Source: Paracoccus versutus | GTDB taxonomy: Bacteria > Pseudomonadota > Alphaproteobacteria > Rhodobacterales > Rhodobacteraceae | DNA: 64,000 nucleotides | NCBI RefSeq assembly: GCF_000763885.1 | Contig: NZ_JRKO01000014.1 | Span: forward strand, 1 to 64,000 | Direction: 5' to 3' | Shown: piece by piece, positions 25,419-34,217 of the stretch | How the letters are laid out: every line of letters starts with the position of its first letter | Position numbering within the stretch: position 1 is the first letter of the stretch | Program-made: the position numbers and the translations under genes | Notes under the pieces: generated by a model | Told to the model about the DNA's origin: nothing | What the model saw: only the letters and a program-made list of their open reading frames with translations | Databases searched by the model: none

Positions 25419-26216
25419 ATGGCAACCCACACTCCTCCCCCCGTGCTTGAAGTGCGCAATGTCTCGGTTCGTTTCGGCGGGGTCGCGGCGCTGACCGATG
25501 TCTCCATGGTCGTCTGGCCCGGCGAGGTCGTGGCGCTGGTCGGCGACAACGGCGCCGGCAAGTCCACGCTGGTCAAGACCATCTCGGGTATCCAGCAGCC
25601 GGACTCGGGCGAGATCCTCGTCGCCGGTCGGGCCCATGCGATGAAGGGGCCGCAGGATGCGGCCGCTGCGGGCATCCAGACCGTCTATCAGGATCTTGCG
25701 CTCTGCGACAACCTCGACACCGTGCAGAACCTGTTCCTGGGGCGCGAGATCTGCCTGCCCTGGTGGAAGGGCCGCCGCATGGACCGCGCGCGGATGGAAA
25801 AGCGCGCCCGAGAGGTGCTGTCCGACCTGGACGTCAAGATCCGCGATACGCGAGTGCCATCCAGCTCGCTTTCGGGCGGGCAGCGGCAATCGGTGGCGAT
25901 CTGCCGCTCGATCCTGGCCAACCCGCAGGTGGTTCTGCTGGACGAGCCTACCGCCGCGCTTGGCGTGGCGCAGCGCAAGCAGGTGCTGGCGCTGATCGAG
26001 CGGCTCAAGGCGCAGGGCAGGGCGGTCGTCATCATCTCGCATGACATCGGCGACGTGCAGCAGATCGCCGACCGTGTCGTGGTGTTGCGCCTTGGCCGCA
26101 AGGTGGCAGAGGTGACGCGCGGCGGCTACAGCCGCGACGAATTGATCGCCGCGATGACTGGTGCCCTCGACGCGGCCGAACTTGCCGCCCTGCGCAAGGA
26201 GTTGGCCCATGGCTGA
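25419..26216 (+). CDS. sugar ABC transporter ATPase, single domain (FrcA-like)
   Basis: 265 residues with one nucleotide-binding domain only, unlike the tandem-domain RbsA/XylG ATPases. Walker A GDNGAGKS at 42-49, signature LSGGQRQS, Walker B VVLLDEPTAALG. ATG 25419 has AGGGA 6 bases upstream; an in-frame ATG six bases earlier abuts the ribosome site. It overlaps the permease gene by 8 bases. It should work as a homodimer with the permease. Confidence 0.9.
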   Translation: MATHTPPPVLEVRNVSVRFGGVAALTDVSMVVWPGEVVALVGDNGAGKSTLVKTISGIQQPDSGEILVAGRAHAMKGPQDAAAAGIQTVYQDLALCDNLDTVQNLFLGREICLPWWKGRRMDRARMEKRAREVLSDLDVKIRDTRVPSSSLSGGQRQSVAICRSILANPQVVLLDEPTAALGVAQRKQVLALIERLKAQGRAVVIISHDIGDVQQIADRVVVLRLGRKVAEVTRGGYSRDELIAAMTGALDAAELAALRKELAHG

Positions 26217-27423
26217 CCTGAGTTCGGACCCCAAGGCCCTCTCGGGCAGGACAGGATTTCCCCCCATGAACCGCCACGACCTGATGACGGCGCTGGCCAC
26301 GCGCTGGCGCATGGTGCCGGTGCTGATCGCGCTGGCGCTGATCTGGACCTATTTCAGCTGGGCGAACCCGCTGTTCATCAGCCCCCGCAACCTTTCGAAC
26401 CTGTCGCTGCAGATCGTGGTGACCGCCATCGTGGCGCTGGGGCTGATGTTCGTGCTGGTCATCGGCGAGATCGACCTGTCGGTCGCTGCCTCGGGGGCGG
26501 TCTCGGCCGCGATCTCGGCCGGGCTTGCGGTCAATGCCGGCGTGGATATCGGCATCGCCATCCTGGTCGGCCTGGGCGTCGGTGCGGGGATCGGCGCCTT
26601 GCAGGGGGTGATCGTCACATGGTTCCGGGCGCCTGCCTTCATCGTGACCCTGGGCATGTCGCTGATCCTGCAAGGCATCCTGCTTGACCTGCTGCCAGAG
26701 GGCACCAACCTGATCTCGCTGGTCGGCACGCCCTTGGGCAAGATCGCGACGCTGTATCTGTCGCCCGGCATGGGCATCGCGCTGCTTGGGGCGATGACGG
26801 CGCTTTATGGGTTCCTGTCCTGGCAGTCCTGGCGGGCGAGCCATCAGCAGGCGCTTGGCGGCTCGTTGTTGCGCGAGGTCTTGCTGCCCACCGCCGCCAT
26901 CGCCATCGCCGGGGCAGCCGCCGTCGCGGTGTTCAACGCCTATCGCGGCGTGCCGGGTCTGGTCGCCTTCCTGCTGGTGCTGCTGGCCGCGTTTTCCTAT
27001 GTCACCACGCAGACGCGTTTCGGCCTTTACCTTTACGCCGTCGGCGCCAATGCCGAGGCGGCGCGGCGGGCCGGGATCTCGGTGCCCTTCGTGCGCATCG
27101 CCGCCTTCACCCTGACCGGGCTGTTCGCGGCGCTGGGCGGCATGATCGCGGCGGGGCGGGTGCTGGGGGTTTCGCCGGACTCGGCCGATACCACCTTGCT
27201 GCTGGAAGCCATCGCGGCGGCGGTGATCGGCGGGGTCAGCCTGTTCGGCGGGCGCGGCTCGGTCTGGGCGGCGCTGATCGGTGCCTTGGTCATCGGCTCG
27301 GTCTCGAACGGCATGCTGCTGATCAACGCCTCGACCCAGACCCGGCTCGAGGTGCAGGGCGCGATCCTGACCTTGGCGGTGGTGCTGGATGCGCTGTTGT
27401 CGCGCCGCGGCGGCGCGAGATAG
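26209..27423 (+). CDS. sugar ABC transporter permease (XylH/FrcC-like)
   Basis: 404 residues with about ten hydrophobic segments, the length of XylH. Conserved blocks include VIGEIDLSVAASGAVSA in the first half, the cytoplasmic loop AVGANAEAARRAGI and GGVSLFGGRGSVWAALIGAL near the end. It forms a homodimeric channel with the FrcA-like ATPase. It is the last gene of the importer operon and convergent with the LysR gene, whose stop lies 20 bases away. Confidence 0.9.
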   Translation: MADLSSDPKALSGRTGFPPMNRHDLMTALATRWRMVPVLIALALIWTYFSWANPLFISPRNLSNLSLQIVVTAIVALGLMFVLVIGEIDLSVAASGAVSAAISAGLAVNAGVDIGIAILVGLGVGAGIGALQGVIVTWFRAPAFIVTLGMSLILQGILLDLLPEGTNLISLVGTPLGKIATLYLSPGMGIALLGAMTALYGFLSWQSWRASHQQALGGSLLREVLLPTAAIAIAGAAAVAVFNAYRGVPGLVAFLLVLLAAFSYVTTQTRFGLYLYAVGANAEAARRAGISVPFVRIAAFTLTGLFAALGGMIAAGRVLGVSPDSADTTLLLEAIAAAVIGGVSLFGGRGSVWAALIGALVIGSVSNGMLLINASTQTRLEVQGAILTLAVVLDALLSRRGGAR

Positions 27424-27443
27424 CGTCGGAGGGCAGGGCGCGG

Positions 27444-28421
27444 TCAGCCGATCATCTGCGCGGTCTGTTGCAGGCTGCGCCGCGCCTCGGCCCGGATCCA
27501 GCTGCGGAACTTCTGCACGGCCGGCTTGGACCGCTTGGCCTTGGGATAGACCAGGTAATAGCGCCAGGGCGAGGCGACGGGCAGGTTGTGCAGGGCCACG
27601 AGCTGCCCGTTCCGGATTTCCTCGGATACCATGAAGGGCGGCATCAGGATCGCGCCAAGGCCGGTCTTGGCCGCCTCGATCCCCATCTGATACTGTTCGA
27701 ACCGCATGCCGCGCGTCGGGTTCGGATGTTCGATGCCGACCTCGCGGAACCACTCGCGCCAGGCGGTGGGACGATGCAGGTGCTGGATCAGCGGCAGGTC
27801 CAGCAGCAGCCGGGCTTGCGGCACTGTGCCCCGCAGCAGCGCCGGCGCGCAGAACGGGACCAGCACCTCGTCCATCAGCATCTCGCTGAGGCAACCCGCC
27901 CAGACCTCGTTGCCGTAATGGATCGCGGCGTCGATGGAGCTGCCCTCGAAATCGAAATGCCCGATCTGCGCGGTGATCGAGACCTCGATGGCGGGGTTCT
28001 GGGCGATGAACCGGCCGATGCGCGGCGCCAGCCAGCGCCCGCCGAGGCTGGGCAGGGTGGCGATGGTCAATTGGTCCGCCACCTCGGCATAGGTGGACAG
28101 CCGCAGCGTTGCGGCGCCCAACTCGCTGAGGATCGAGGTGATCTCGTCGTAATAGATGCTGCCCGGCTCGGTCAGCACCAGCCCGTGGCCGGTGCGCTCG
28201 AAAAGCTGGGTGCCGGCCATGTCCTCGATGCTGCGCACGGCGCGGCTGATGCCGCTCTGCGTGATGTCCAGCTCATCCGCCGCGCGCGAGAAGCTGCGGA
28301 ACTGTGCCGCCATGACGAAGGCGCGCAACGCGCTGACCGAGGGCAGGTCGCCCTCGCGCTCGACCGCGTCGCGGGGGGCGGGATTCGGGGTCTTCATGCC
28401 GGCCTCATGATTTTCAGTCAT
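27444..28421 (-). CDS. LysR-family regulator (GcvA-like)
   Basis: 325 residues. The winged helix at about 27-85 (SVSALRAFVMAAQFRSFSRAADELDIT) and the effector domain carry the GcvA-type features GRWLAPRIGRF and DAAIHYG. It is divergent from the first amidohydrolase gene with an 80-base intergenic region, so it most likely controls that operon, and perhaps the sugar importer on its other side. The start at 28421 gives about 20 residues more than usual before the helix-turn-helix; ATG 28397 in the same frame is an alternative. Confidence 0.85.
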   Translation of the reverse strand: MTENHEAGMKTPNPAPRDAVEREGDLPSVSALRAFVMAAQFRSFSRAADELDITQSGISRAVRSIEDMAGTQLFERTGHGLVLTEPGSIYYDEITSILSELGAATLRLSTYAEVADQLTIATLPSLGGRWLAPRIGRFIAQNPAIEVSITAQIGHFDFEGSSIDAAIHYGNEVWAGCLSEMLMDEVLVPFCAPALLRGTVPQARLLLDLPLIQHLHRPTAWREWFREVGIEHPNPTRGMRFEQYQMGIEAAKTGLGAILMPPFMVSEEIRNGQLVALHNLPVASPWRYYLVYPKAKRSKPAVQKFRSWIRAEARRSLQQTAQMIG

Positions 28422-28501
28422 GGGATTACAACTGCCGCCCGATTGTCAATCCATCCCGTCGCGCCGCAGTCTGGCCGCAGAGAAGGAACCATGAAAAGCC
28501 C

Positions 28502-29446
28502 ATGAATCCCGCAGAAACTCCGCCAATCATCGATGCGCATCACCATCTTTGGGATATCGATGCGCATGACTATCCCTGGCTGCGGCCGGGCAGGCCCAGC
28601 ATCGTGGGCGACACCAGCGCGATCCGCCGCAACTATCTGGCCGGGGATTTCCTGGCCGACAGCGTTGGGCTGAACCTGGTCGGCACGGTGCATCTGGATG
28701 GCGGATTCGATCCGCGCGACCCGGTGGGCGAGACGCGCTTCGCCGATGCCGCGCATCGGGAGCATGGCTTTCCGAACGCCATCGTCGGCGCGGTCGATCT
28801 GGCTGCGCCCGAGGCGCCGGCGCTGATCGAGGCGCATCAGGCGGCCTCGTCCCTGTTCCGCGGCGTGCGGCAGATCCTGGCCTGGCACCAGAACCCGCGT
28901 CTCAGCTACGGCGTGCGCCGCGACCTGATGGACGATCCCGCCTGGCGGCGCGGTTTCGCTCGACTGGGGCCGGCGGGCCTGTCCTTCGACCTGCAGGTCT
29001 TTCCTGGCCAGATGCGCGATGCCGCCCGACTGGCGCGCGACTTCCCAGACACGCAGATCATCCTGAACCAGGCGGGCATGCCCGACGGGCTGATCGACGG
29101 CGACCTGCGGGCATGGCGCGCGGGCATGGCGCGGCTGGCAGAACTGCCCAATGTCAGTGCCAAGGTCTCGGGTCTGGCGATGCTGAAGCCGGACTGGACG
29201 CTGGCCGAGTTGCGGCACGTCATGGAGGTGACGGTCGAAGCCTTCGGCGCGGACCGGGTCATGCTGGGTTCTAACTTCCCGGTTGACCGGCTGTTTCGCG
29301 GCTATCGCGAGATCTTCGACGGCTACCTGACCGTGACGGGCGGCTATTCGGCCGCCGAGCGCATGGCGATTCTTTCGGGCACGGCGGCGCGGATCTATCG
29401 CCCCGCGGCCCTGTCCCCCCTGCATGAACGGAACCTCACGGCATGA
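28502..29446 (+). CDS. amidohydrolase-family lactonase (COG3618, fuconolactonase-like)
   Basis: 314 residues, a TIM-barrel metal hydrolase of the amidohydrolase_2 group. DAHHHLWD at about 11-18 gives the first metal histidines and MLGSNFPVD near 263 supplies the final aspartate region. The group contains L-fuconolactonase and 4-sulfomuconolactonase and hydrolyses sugar lactones or similar cyclic esters. It starts with ATG 28502, divergent from LysR, and overlaps the second amidohydrolase gene by 4 bases. With the sugar-type importer before it, a lactone step in sugar oxidation is plausible. Confidence 0.85.
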   Translation: MNPAETPPIIDAHHHLWDIDAHDYPWLRPGRPSIVGDTSAIRRNYLAGDFLADSVGLNLVGTVHLDGGFDPRDPVGETRFADAAHREHGFPNAIVGAVDLAAPEAPALIEAHQAASSLFRGVRQILAWHQNPRLSYGVRRDLMDDPAWRRGFARLGPAGLSFDLQVFPGQMRDAARLARDFPDTQIILNQAGMPDGLIDGDLRAWRAGMARLAELPNVSAKVSGLAMLKPDWTLAELRHVMEVTVEAFGADRVMLGSNFPVDRLFRGYREIFDGYLTVTGGYSAAERMAILSGTAARIYRPAALSPLHERNLTA

Positions 29447-30660
29447 CCACCACCCTTCTGAAAAACGCCAGCATCCTTGATGTCGATGCCGGCAGCCTGT
29501 CCGCGACCTGCGACGTGCTGATCGCCGAGGGGCGCATCGCCGAGATCGGCAGCCGAGCCATGACGGCCGAGCGGGTGATAGACCTCAAGGGCCGCACGCT
29601 GATGCCTGGGCTGTGCGACGCGCATGTCCATGTCATCGTGCCGATGAACAGCTTCGCGCTGCTGACGAAATGGTCGCCCTTCTACACCGCGATCCGGGCC
29701 ATGCCGATCCTGCGGGACATGCTGATGCGCGGCTTTACCACCGTGCGCGACGCGGGCGGAGCCGATTTCGGCCTGGCCCGCGCGGTCGAGGAGGACCTGA
29801 TCCCCAGCCCGCGCATCCTCTATTCCGGCAAGGCGCTGTCGCAATCTGGCGGTCATGGCGACATGCGCGGCCCGGGCGAGACCGCTTATGACGACCATTA
29901 CTATGTCCCCAGCCTCGGCCGCATCTGCAACGGCGTGGCCGAGGTCCGGGCGGCGGTGCGGGACGAGATCCGGCGCGGCGCGCATCAGGTCAAGCTGATG
30001 GTCGGCGGCGGCATCGCCTCCTATACCGATCCGATCCATTACGTGCAGTTCTCGCGCGAGGAGATCCGCGCGGCGGTTGAGGAGGCCGGGAACGCCTCGA
30101 CCTATGTCATGGCGCATGCCTATACCAACCGCTGCATCCGGCATGCGGTGGAATGCGGTGTGCGCTCTATCGAGCACGGCAACTTCCTGGACGACGAGAC
30201 CGCGGCGCTGATGCGCGAGTCCGGGGCCTATCTGGTGCCGACGCTCTCGGCCTATACCACCATGTGGGAGGAAGGCCTGCAGGTCGGCATGCCGGCCGAG
30301 CTTCACGCCAAGATCAGGCCGGTCCTGGACGCCGGGCCGCGGCAGCTGGAAATCGCCGCCCGGCATGGCGTGCCCATGGTCTACGGCACCGACCTGATCG
30401 GGCCGCTGCACCGCCACCAGTCGCTGGAGTTCCGCATTCGCGGCGAGGTGCTGCCCGCCGCCGAGGTGATCCGGCAGGCGACCTGCAACGCCGCGGCGCT
30501 GTTCAACATGCAGGACCAGATCGGCCGGGTGAAAGAGGGACTGCGCGCCGACCTGATCGCGCTGCGGGGCAATCCGCTGGAGGATCTGGGCCTGCTGCAG
30601 GCGCCCGAGAACCTGTCGCTGATCATGAAGGACGGCCGCATCTATCGCGAGGCGGCGTGA
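29443..30660 (+). CDS. metal-dependent amidohydrolase (imidazolonepropionase/prolidase-like)
   Basis: 405 residues. The N- and C-terminal strands of the composite beta domain surround a TIM barrel with DAHVHV (about 65-70), a likely carbamylated-lysine strand HQVKLMVGGG, HAYT and EHGN histidine motifs and a YGTDL aspartate near residue 310. This set marks subtype-I amidohydrolases related to Sgx9260 prolidase-like and imidazolonepropionase enzymes, which split amide or cyclic amide bonds. It is translationally coupled (4-base overlap) to the lactonase-like gene, which suggests consecutive steps on one substrate. Confidence 0.85.
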   Translation: MTTTLLKNASILDVDAGSLSATCDVLIAEGRIAEIGSRAMTAERVIDLKGRTLMPGLCDAHVHVIVPMNSFALLTKWSPFYTAIRAMPILRDMLMRGFTTVRDAGGADFGLARAVEEDLIPSPRILYSGKALSQSGGHGDMRGPGETAYDDHYYVPSLGRICNGVAEVRAAVRDEIRRGAHQVKLMVGGGIASYTDPIHYVQFSREEIRAAVEEAGNASTYVMAHAYTNRCIRHAVECGVRSIEHGNFLDDETAALMRESGAYLVPTLSAYTTMWEEGLQVGMPAELHAKIRPVLDAGPRQLEIAARHGVPMVYGTDLIGPLHRHQSLEFRIRGEVLPAAEVIRQATCNAAALFNMQDQIGRVKEGLRADLIALRGNPLEDLGLLQAPENLSLIMKDGRIYREAA

Positions 30661-30667
30661 ATGGCCG

Positions 30668-31537
30668 CTAGGGCCGCGGCCGGCTGCTGGGCAGCGCCAC
30701 GGTGACGCCGCCCAGCAGGATCAGCCCGATCCCCAGCAGTGCCGGCGCATCGGGATATTGCCCCAGCACCACCATGCCCAGGAAAGTCGCATAGACCAGG
30801 ATGCTGTAGCGGAAGGGCGAGACGAAGCCGCTTCCCCCCGTCGCGGTGGCCAGCGCCAGAAAGACATAGCCCACGGCGATGGCCGTCGCCGCCAGCGCCA
30901 GCAGGGCGATCTGCGTCGGTTCCGGCGCGGCTATCCCGCTGGTCGTCAATGCACCCAGCCCGAAAAGACTGGTGCAGGCCGCGCTCAGCAGCGCCAGGCA
31001 GATGGGCGAGGGCATCAGGCTGTCCCGCATCAGCAGGTCGCGCGCGACCGAACACAGGACTGCGACGACGACCGCCAGCGCATGCGGGTCGAGCATAGCG
31101 CCGTCGGGCCGGATCACCAGCAGCACGCCGGCAAAGCCCAGGGCGGTGCCGATCCAGCCGCTGCGCGGGATCGCCTCGCGCAGCAGGGCGGCGCTGGCCA
31201 GCATGAATACGATGGGAGTCATTTGGTAGATCGCGGCCGCATTGGCCAGCGACAGGCCGGTGAGCGCGTGGACATAGCCGATGGTGGCGCCGGTATCCAG
31301 CAAGGCGCGCAGCAACGCCCGGCCCGTAAGGCTGGCACGGATCTGCCAGATCTCGCGCCGCAGGGCCAATAGCCCCAACAAAAGCAGCATGGCCATGGCC
31401 GACCTGATGGCCAGGATCATCGCGGCGGGGAGGTGCGCGGCGACAAGCTTGACCATCAGGTCGTTCAGCCCGTAACCGGCCATTGCCAGCAGCATGAAGC
31501 CGGCGCCGCGCCAGTCATCGGACCTTGCAGTCGGCAT
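30668..31537 (-). CDS. EamA/DMT-superfamily transporter
   Basis: 289 residues with about ten short hydrophobic helices in two homologous halves, the pattern of drug/metabolite exporters of the RhaT/EamA type. It is the last gene of the eight-gene leftward operon and starts 1 base into the stop of the NIPSNAP gene. It might export a by-product or import a metabolite; family knowledge does not decide. The 7-base gap to the convergent amidohydrolase gene holds no terminator. Confidence 0.85.
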   Translation of the reverse strand: MPTARSDDWRGAGFMLLAMAGYGLNDLMVKLVAAHLPAAMILAIRSAMAMLLLLGLLALRREIWQIRASLTGRALLRALLDTGATIGYVHALTGLSLANAAAIYQMTPIVFMLASAALLREAIPRSGWIGTALGFAGVLLVIRPDGAMLDPHALAVVVAVLCSVARDLLMRDSLMPSPICLALLSAACTSLFGLGALTTSGIAAPEPTQIALLALAATAIAVGYVFLALATATGGSGFVSPFRYSILVYATFLGMVVLGQYPDAPALLGIGLILLGGVTVALPSSRPRP

Positions 31538-31851
31538 CAGCGCAGCGGTGAAAACGGCGCCGGTGCCAGGATGCGGACGGTCTGGACCTCGATCATGCCC
31601 TTGATCGCGTCCAGATAGGCCGGCCAGTCTGGATCGGCCAGCATGGCTGCCCGCCGCGCGCTGCGCTGCGCATAGTCGTCATGTCGCCACATCGAGACCA
31701 CATGGTTCAACTCGCCGATATCGGTGGTGAAGAAGCCCACGGGCTCACCCAGATGCTTGCGCTGCACCGGCAGGCCGAGCGTTTCATAGGCCTTCAGGAA
31801 AGGCCCTGTCATGCCTTGCACAAGGCGATAGTCGCGTTCCTCGAGGATCAT
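31537..31851 (-). CDS. NIPSNAP-family protein
   Basis: 104 residues, one dimeric alpha-beta barrel-like NIPSNAP domain. The opening E.R.Y.l..G...FL..YE and the block GELNHVVSMWRHDDYAQRS are diagnostic. Bacterial NIPSNAP proteins occur in catabolic operons without an established reaction. It sits between an SDR (gap 4 bases) and the EamA carrier, so it is surely co-transcribed. Confidence 0.88.
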   Translation of the reverse strand: MILEERDYRLVQGMTGPFLKAYETLGLPVQRKHLGEPVGFFTTDIGELNHVVSMWRHDDYAQRSARRAAMLADPDWPAYLDAIKGMIEVQTVRILAPAPFSPLR

Positions 31852-31855
31852 CGCA

Positions 31856-32617
31856 TCACCAGATCGAGGCGCCGCCGTCCACGGTCAGCATGGTGCCGAC
31901 AGCGAAGCGGGCGCGGTCAGAGGCCAGCCAGACGATGGCCGAGGCGATGTCGTCGGGCTCCCCCCAGCTGTTCGAGGGGGCGCGAGCGCGCAGCCCAGCC
32001 TTGAACGCCTCGGGGTCGGGAACCTGCGTCAGCATCTTGTTGTAATAGTTCGACCAGATCACGCCCGGCGCCACCGAGTTCACGCGGATGTTGTCCGCCG
32101 CGAAGTCCAGCGCCATGGCGCGGGTCAGCGAGGCGACGCCGCCTTTGGCCGCGACATAGGCGGCGCGATCCTTGATCGCCATCGCCATGGCGATGTTCGA
32201 GGCGGTGTTGACGATGGCGCCGCCGCCGCGCTTGCGCAGCGCCGGCACGGCATATTTGCTGCACAGGTAGACGCCTGTCAGGTTGACGTCGATGATGCTG
32301 CGCCAGTCGTCCTCGTCCTGGGTCTCGACGGTGCCCAGCGAGCCGCGCCCGGCATTGTTCACCAGCACGTCCAGCCCGCCGAACTCGGCCACGGCGAAAT
32401 CGACCATTGCCTTGCAATCCTCGGCCTTCGAAACGTCTACGGTGAAGGCACGGGCGTTTTCGCCCAGCTCGGCCGCGACCTGTCCGGCGGCATCGCCCAG
32501 ATAGTCGGCGACCACGACCTTGGCGCCTTCCTCGACGAACAGCTTCGCCGTGGCGGCGCCGATGCCGGCGCCCGCGCCGGTGACGAGGACAACCTTGTCC
32601 TTGAGATGCATATCCAT
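31856..32617 (-). CDS. short-chain dehydrogenase/reductase
   Basis: 253 residues, classical SDR. Cofactor motif TGAGAGIG near 14-21, NNAG near 90, catalytic serine in NTASN, then Y..AK (AAYVAAKGG), and the terminal GTMLTVDGGASIW. D39-type acidic residue after the second strand (VVADYLG) favours NAD over NADP. It oxidises or reduces a hydroxyl/keto group in the unknown pathway of this operon. Starts 4 bases after the aspartate dehydrogenase-like gene. Confidence 0.9.
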   Translation of the reverse strand: MDMHLKDKVVLVTGAGAGIGAATAKLFVEEGAKVVVADYLGDAAGQVAAELGENARAFTVDVSKAEDCKAMVDFAVAEFGGLDVLVNNAGRGSLGTVETQDEDDWRSIIDVNLTGVYLCSKYAVPALRKRGGGAIVNTASNIAMAMAIKDRAAYVAAKGGVASLTRAMALDFAADNIRVNSVAPGVIWSNYYNKMLTQVPDPEAFKAGLRARAPSNSWGEPDDIASAIVWLASDRARFAVGTMLTVDGGASIW

Positions 32618-32620
32618 GGT

Positions 32621-33418
32621 TCAAACCTCCAGAGAGCTGAAATGACGCAACACCGCCTGTTCGACGCTGAGCGCGGCAAGCCAGGAGGTTTTCGGGTTTT
32701 CGGGCAGCGGCTTGTTGTTCAGCAGGATGTGGAAGCTGCCGAACGCGCCTTTGGCTTCCAGTTCATGCGTGTTGCCGGATGCGGCGGGATCGGCGATCAG
32801 TCGCACTCTGGTGTCCTTGAAGCCAAGCCCCGCCAGAGCCACGGCGGCGGTGACGTTGGTATTCTTGGGATAGTCGCGGGCGGCCTCGACGGCATCGCCC
32901 TCGTAGAAGACGGTCGCCTCCTTGAGGTTCGGCAGGTCCAGAAGCTGTTCTGCCGGCGTGCCCTTCCATGCTGTTGGAGGTTTCCTGCCGATATAGGCGA
33001 CGCTGTCGAGCCCGGCGAGCTTGGCCGAGCGCAACACGTCGAGCCCACCAATGGCGCCCGAGACCGCGATGGCGCGCGCACGGCCCGTCTTGGCCGCCGC
33101 TTCGATCCGCGCCACGGTTCCGGCATCGCCAAGCGCGCCGATCGAGACGATCACCACGTCGATACCCGCTTCCAGAAGTTGCGGCACGGTTTCGCGCACC
33201 GCCTCATGCGTGGCGCATTCGATGACCAGATCGGGCTTGGCAGCGATCAGTTCATCGACGCTGTTCCAGCGCTGCATCCCCGCGGGAGCGTCGTTCGGCA
33301 AGTGTTCGGGCACCAGGAAGCCGCCCAGATGCAGGCCGCTGTCGCCCTTTTCCAGCGATGCAGCAAGGCTGCGCGCCATGGCGCCGAATCCGATCGAGAC
33401 GATGAGCGGAGAGGTCAT
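32621..33418 (-). CDS. L-aspartate dehydrogenase-like protein
   Basis: 265 residues. N-terminal Rossmann part (IGFGAMA) and the C-terminal aspartate dehydrogenase domain (DUF108) with SGAIGGLDVLRSA, YPKNTNVTAAVALAGLGF and GNTHELEAKGAFG, the blocks around the catalytic histidine. True members convert L-aspartate to iminosuccinate with NAD(P). In several proteobacteria a homologue sits, as here, with a cupin, an alpha/beta hydrolase and an SDR rather than with NAD-synthesis genes, so its natural substrate may be another amino acid. Its start overlaps the hydrolase stop by 4 bases. Confidence 0.85.
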   Translation of the reverse strand: MTSPLIVSIGFGAMARSLAASLEKGDSGLHLGGFLVPEHLPNDAPAGMQRWNSVDELIAAKPDLVIECATHEAVRETVPQLLEAGIDVVIVSIGALGDAGTVARIEAAAKTGRARAIAVSGAIGGLDVLRSAKLAGLDSVAYIGRKPPTAWKGTPAEQLLDLPNLKEATVFYEGDAVEAARDYPKNTNVTAAVALAGLGFKDTRVRLIADPAASGNTHELEAKGAFGSFHILLNNKPLPENPKTSWLAALSVEQAVLRHFSSLEV

Positions 33419-34212
33419 ATGTCGATCTCCTTGAGAAAATCGGCCAGCAGCGCCGCATAGGGCGCCGGATAGGCCTTGGGAAAGAAATGCCCGCCCGGCA
33501 GCGAGGCAAGCCGCGCGCCGGAGATCGCCGCCGCCAGCCGCTCGGACGAGGCGAAGGGGATCAGCGCATCGTCGCTGCCGCCGATCACCAGCGTCGGCGC
33601 GGTGATCCGGCCCAGCCGGTCGAAGACGTCGTGTTCCATCAGCATGCGGATGCGGGCGGCCTGCACCGCGATGGGTTGCAGGCGCGCCTCGGCCTGCTCC
33701 AGCTCGGCGTCCAGCGCGGCGCGATTGGCCTCGATCCAGCCGGCGTCATAGCCGAGTGCCTGGGTCAGCTTGTGATAGGCCACCGGCCCGGCCTGTTCCA
33801 GCAGCGCCAGCCGGGCCTGGAACAGCCGGGTGAAACGGGTATCCACCCGTTCCCATGTGCCGCTGAGCACGAGGCCGGCGACGCGCTCCGGCGCCTCGAC
33901 CGCCAGGGTCTGCGCGATCATGCCGCCGGTCGAATGTCCGACGACATGCGCGCGCCGGATATGCAGGTCGTCCAGCACGCCCAGCACGTCCCGCATGATG
34001 CGGGGGATGGAATAACCGCCTGTGGGGCGATCACTGTCGCCGGCGCCGCGATGGTCGATGCGGATCAGATGGTAATCGTTTTCAATCGTGGATGCGACCC
34101 CTTGCCAGAATCCGGCCTCGCCGCCCAGGCCCGGAATCAGCAGGCAAGGCGGGCCGTTGCCGTCCAACTGGTAATGGATGCGGCAGCCGTCATCGGCGAC
34201 GTGGACCGGCAT
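33415..34212 (-). CDS. alpha/beta-fold hydrolase
   Basis: 265 residues. Oxyanion segment PGLGGEAGFW (about 28-37), nucleophile elbow GHSTGG (serine near 94), the acid in GGSDDALIPF and the histidine in LPGGHFFPK near the end, so the catalytic triad is complete. Related to 3-oxoadipate enol-lactonase and carboxylesterases. It probably opens a lactone or ester in the operon's pathway. ATG 34212 gives a normal N-terminus (MPVHVADDG) 5 bases after the cupin gene; longer upstream frames are not supported. Confidence 0.88.
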   Translation of the reverse strand: MPVHVADDGCRIHYQLDGNGPPCLLIPGLGGEAGFWQGVASTIENDYHLIRIDHRGAGDSDRPTGGYSIPRIMRDVLGVLDDLHIRRAHVVGHSTGGMIAQTLAVEAPERVAGLVLSGTWERVDTRFTRLFQARLALLEQAGPVAYHKLTQALGYDAGWIEANRAALDAELEQAEARLQPIAVQAARIRMLMEHDVFDRLGRITAPTLVIGGSDDALIPFASSERLAAAISGARLASLPGGHFFPKAYPAPYAALLADFLKEIDI

Positions 34213-34217
34213 CGGCC

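Noticed and set aside
26032..27894. A 620-residue minus-strand frame opposite the sugar permease
   Set aside because: Low-complexity Q/R/D/H-rich composition, typical of antisense of a membrane-protein gene.
28422..28501. Imperfect ATT.CAA / TTG..AAT symmetry considered as a LysR site
   Set aside because: Too many mismatches to separate from chance in an 80-base gap.
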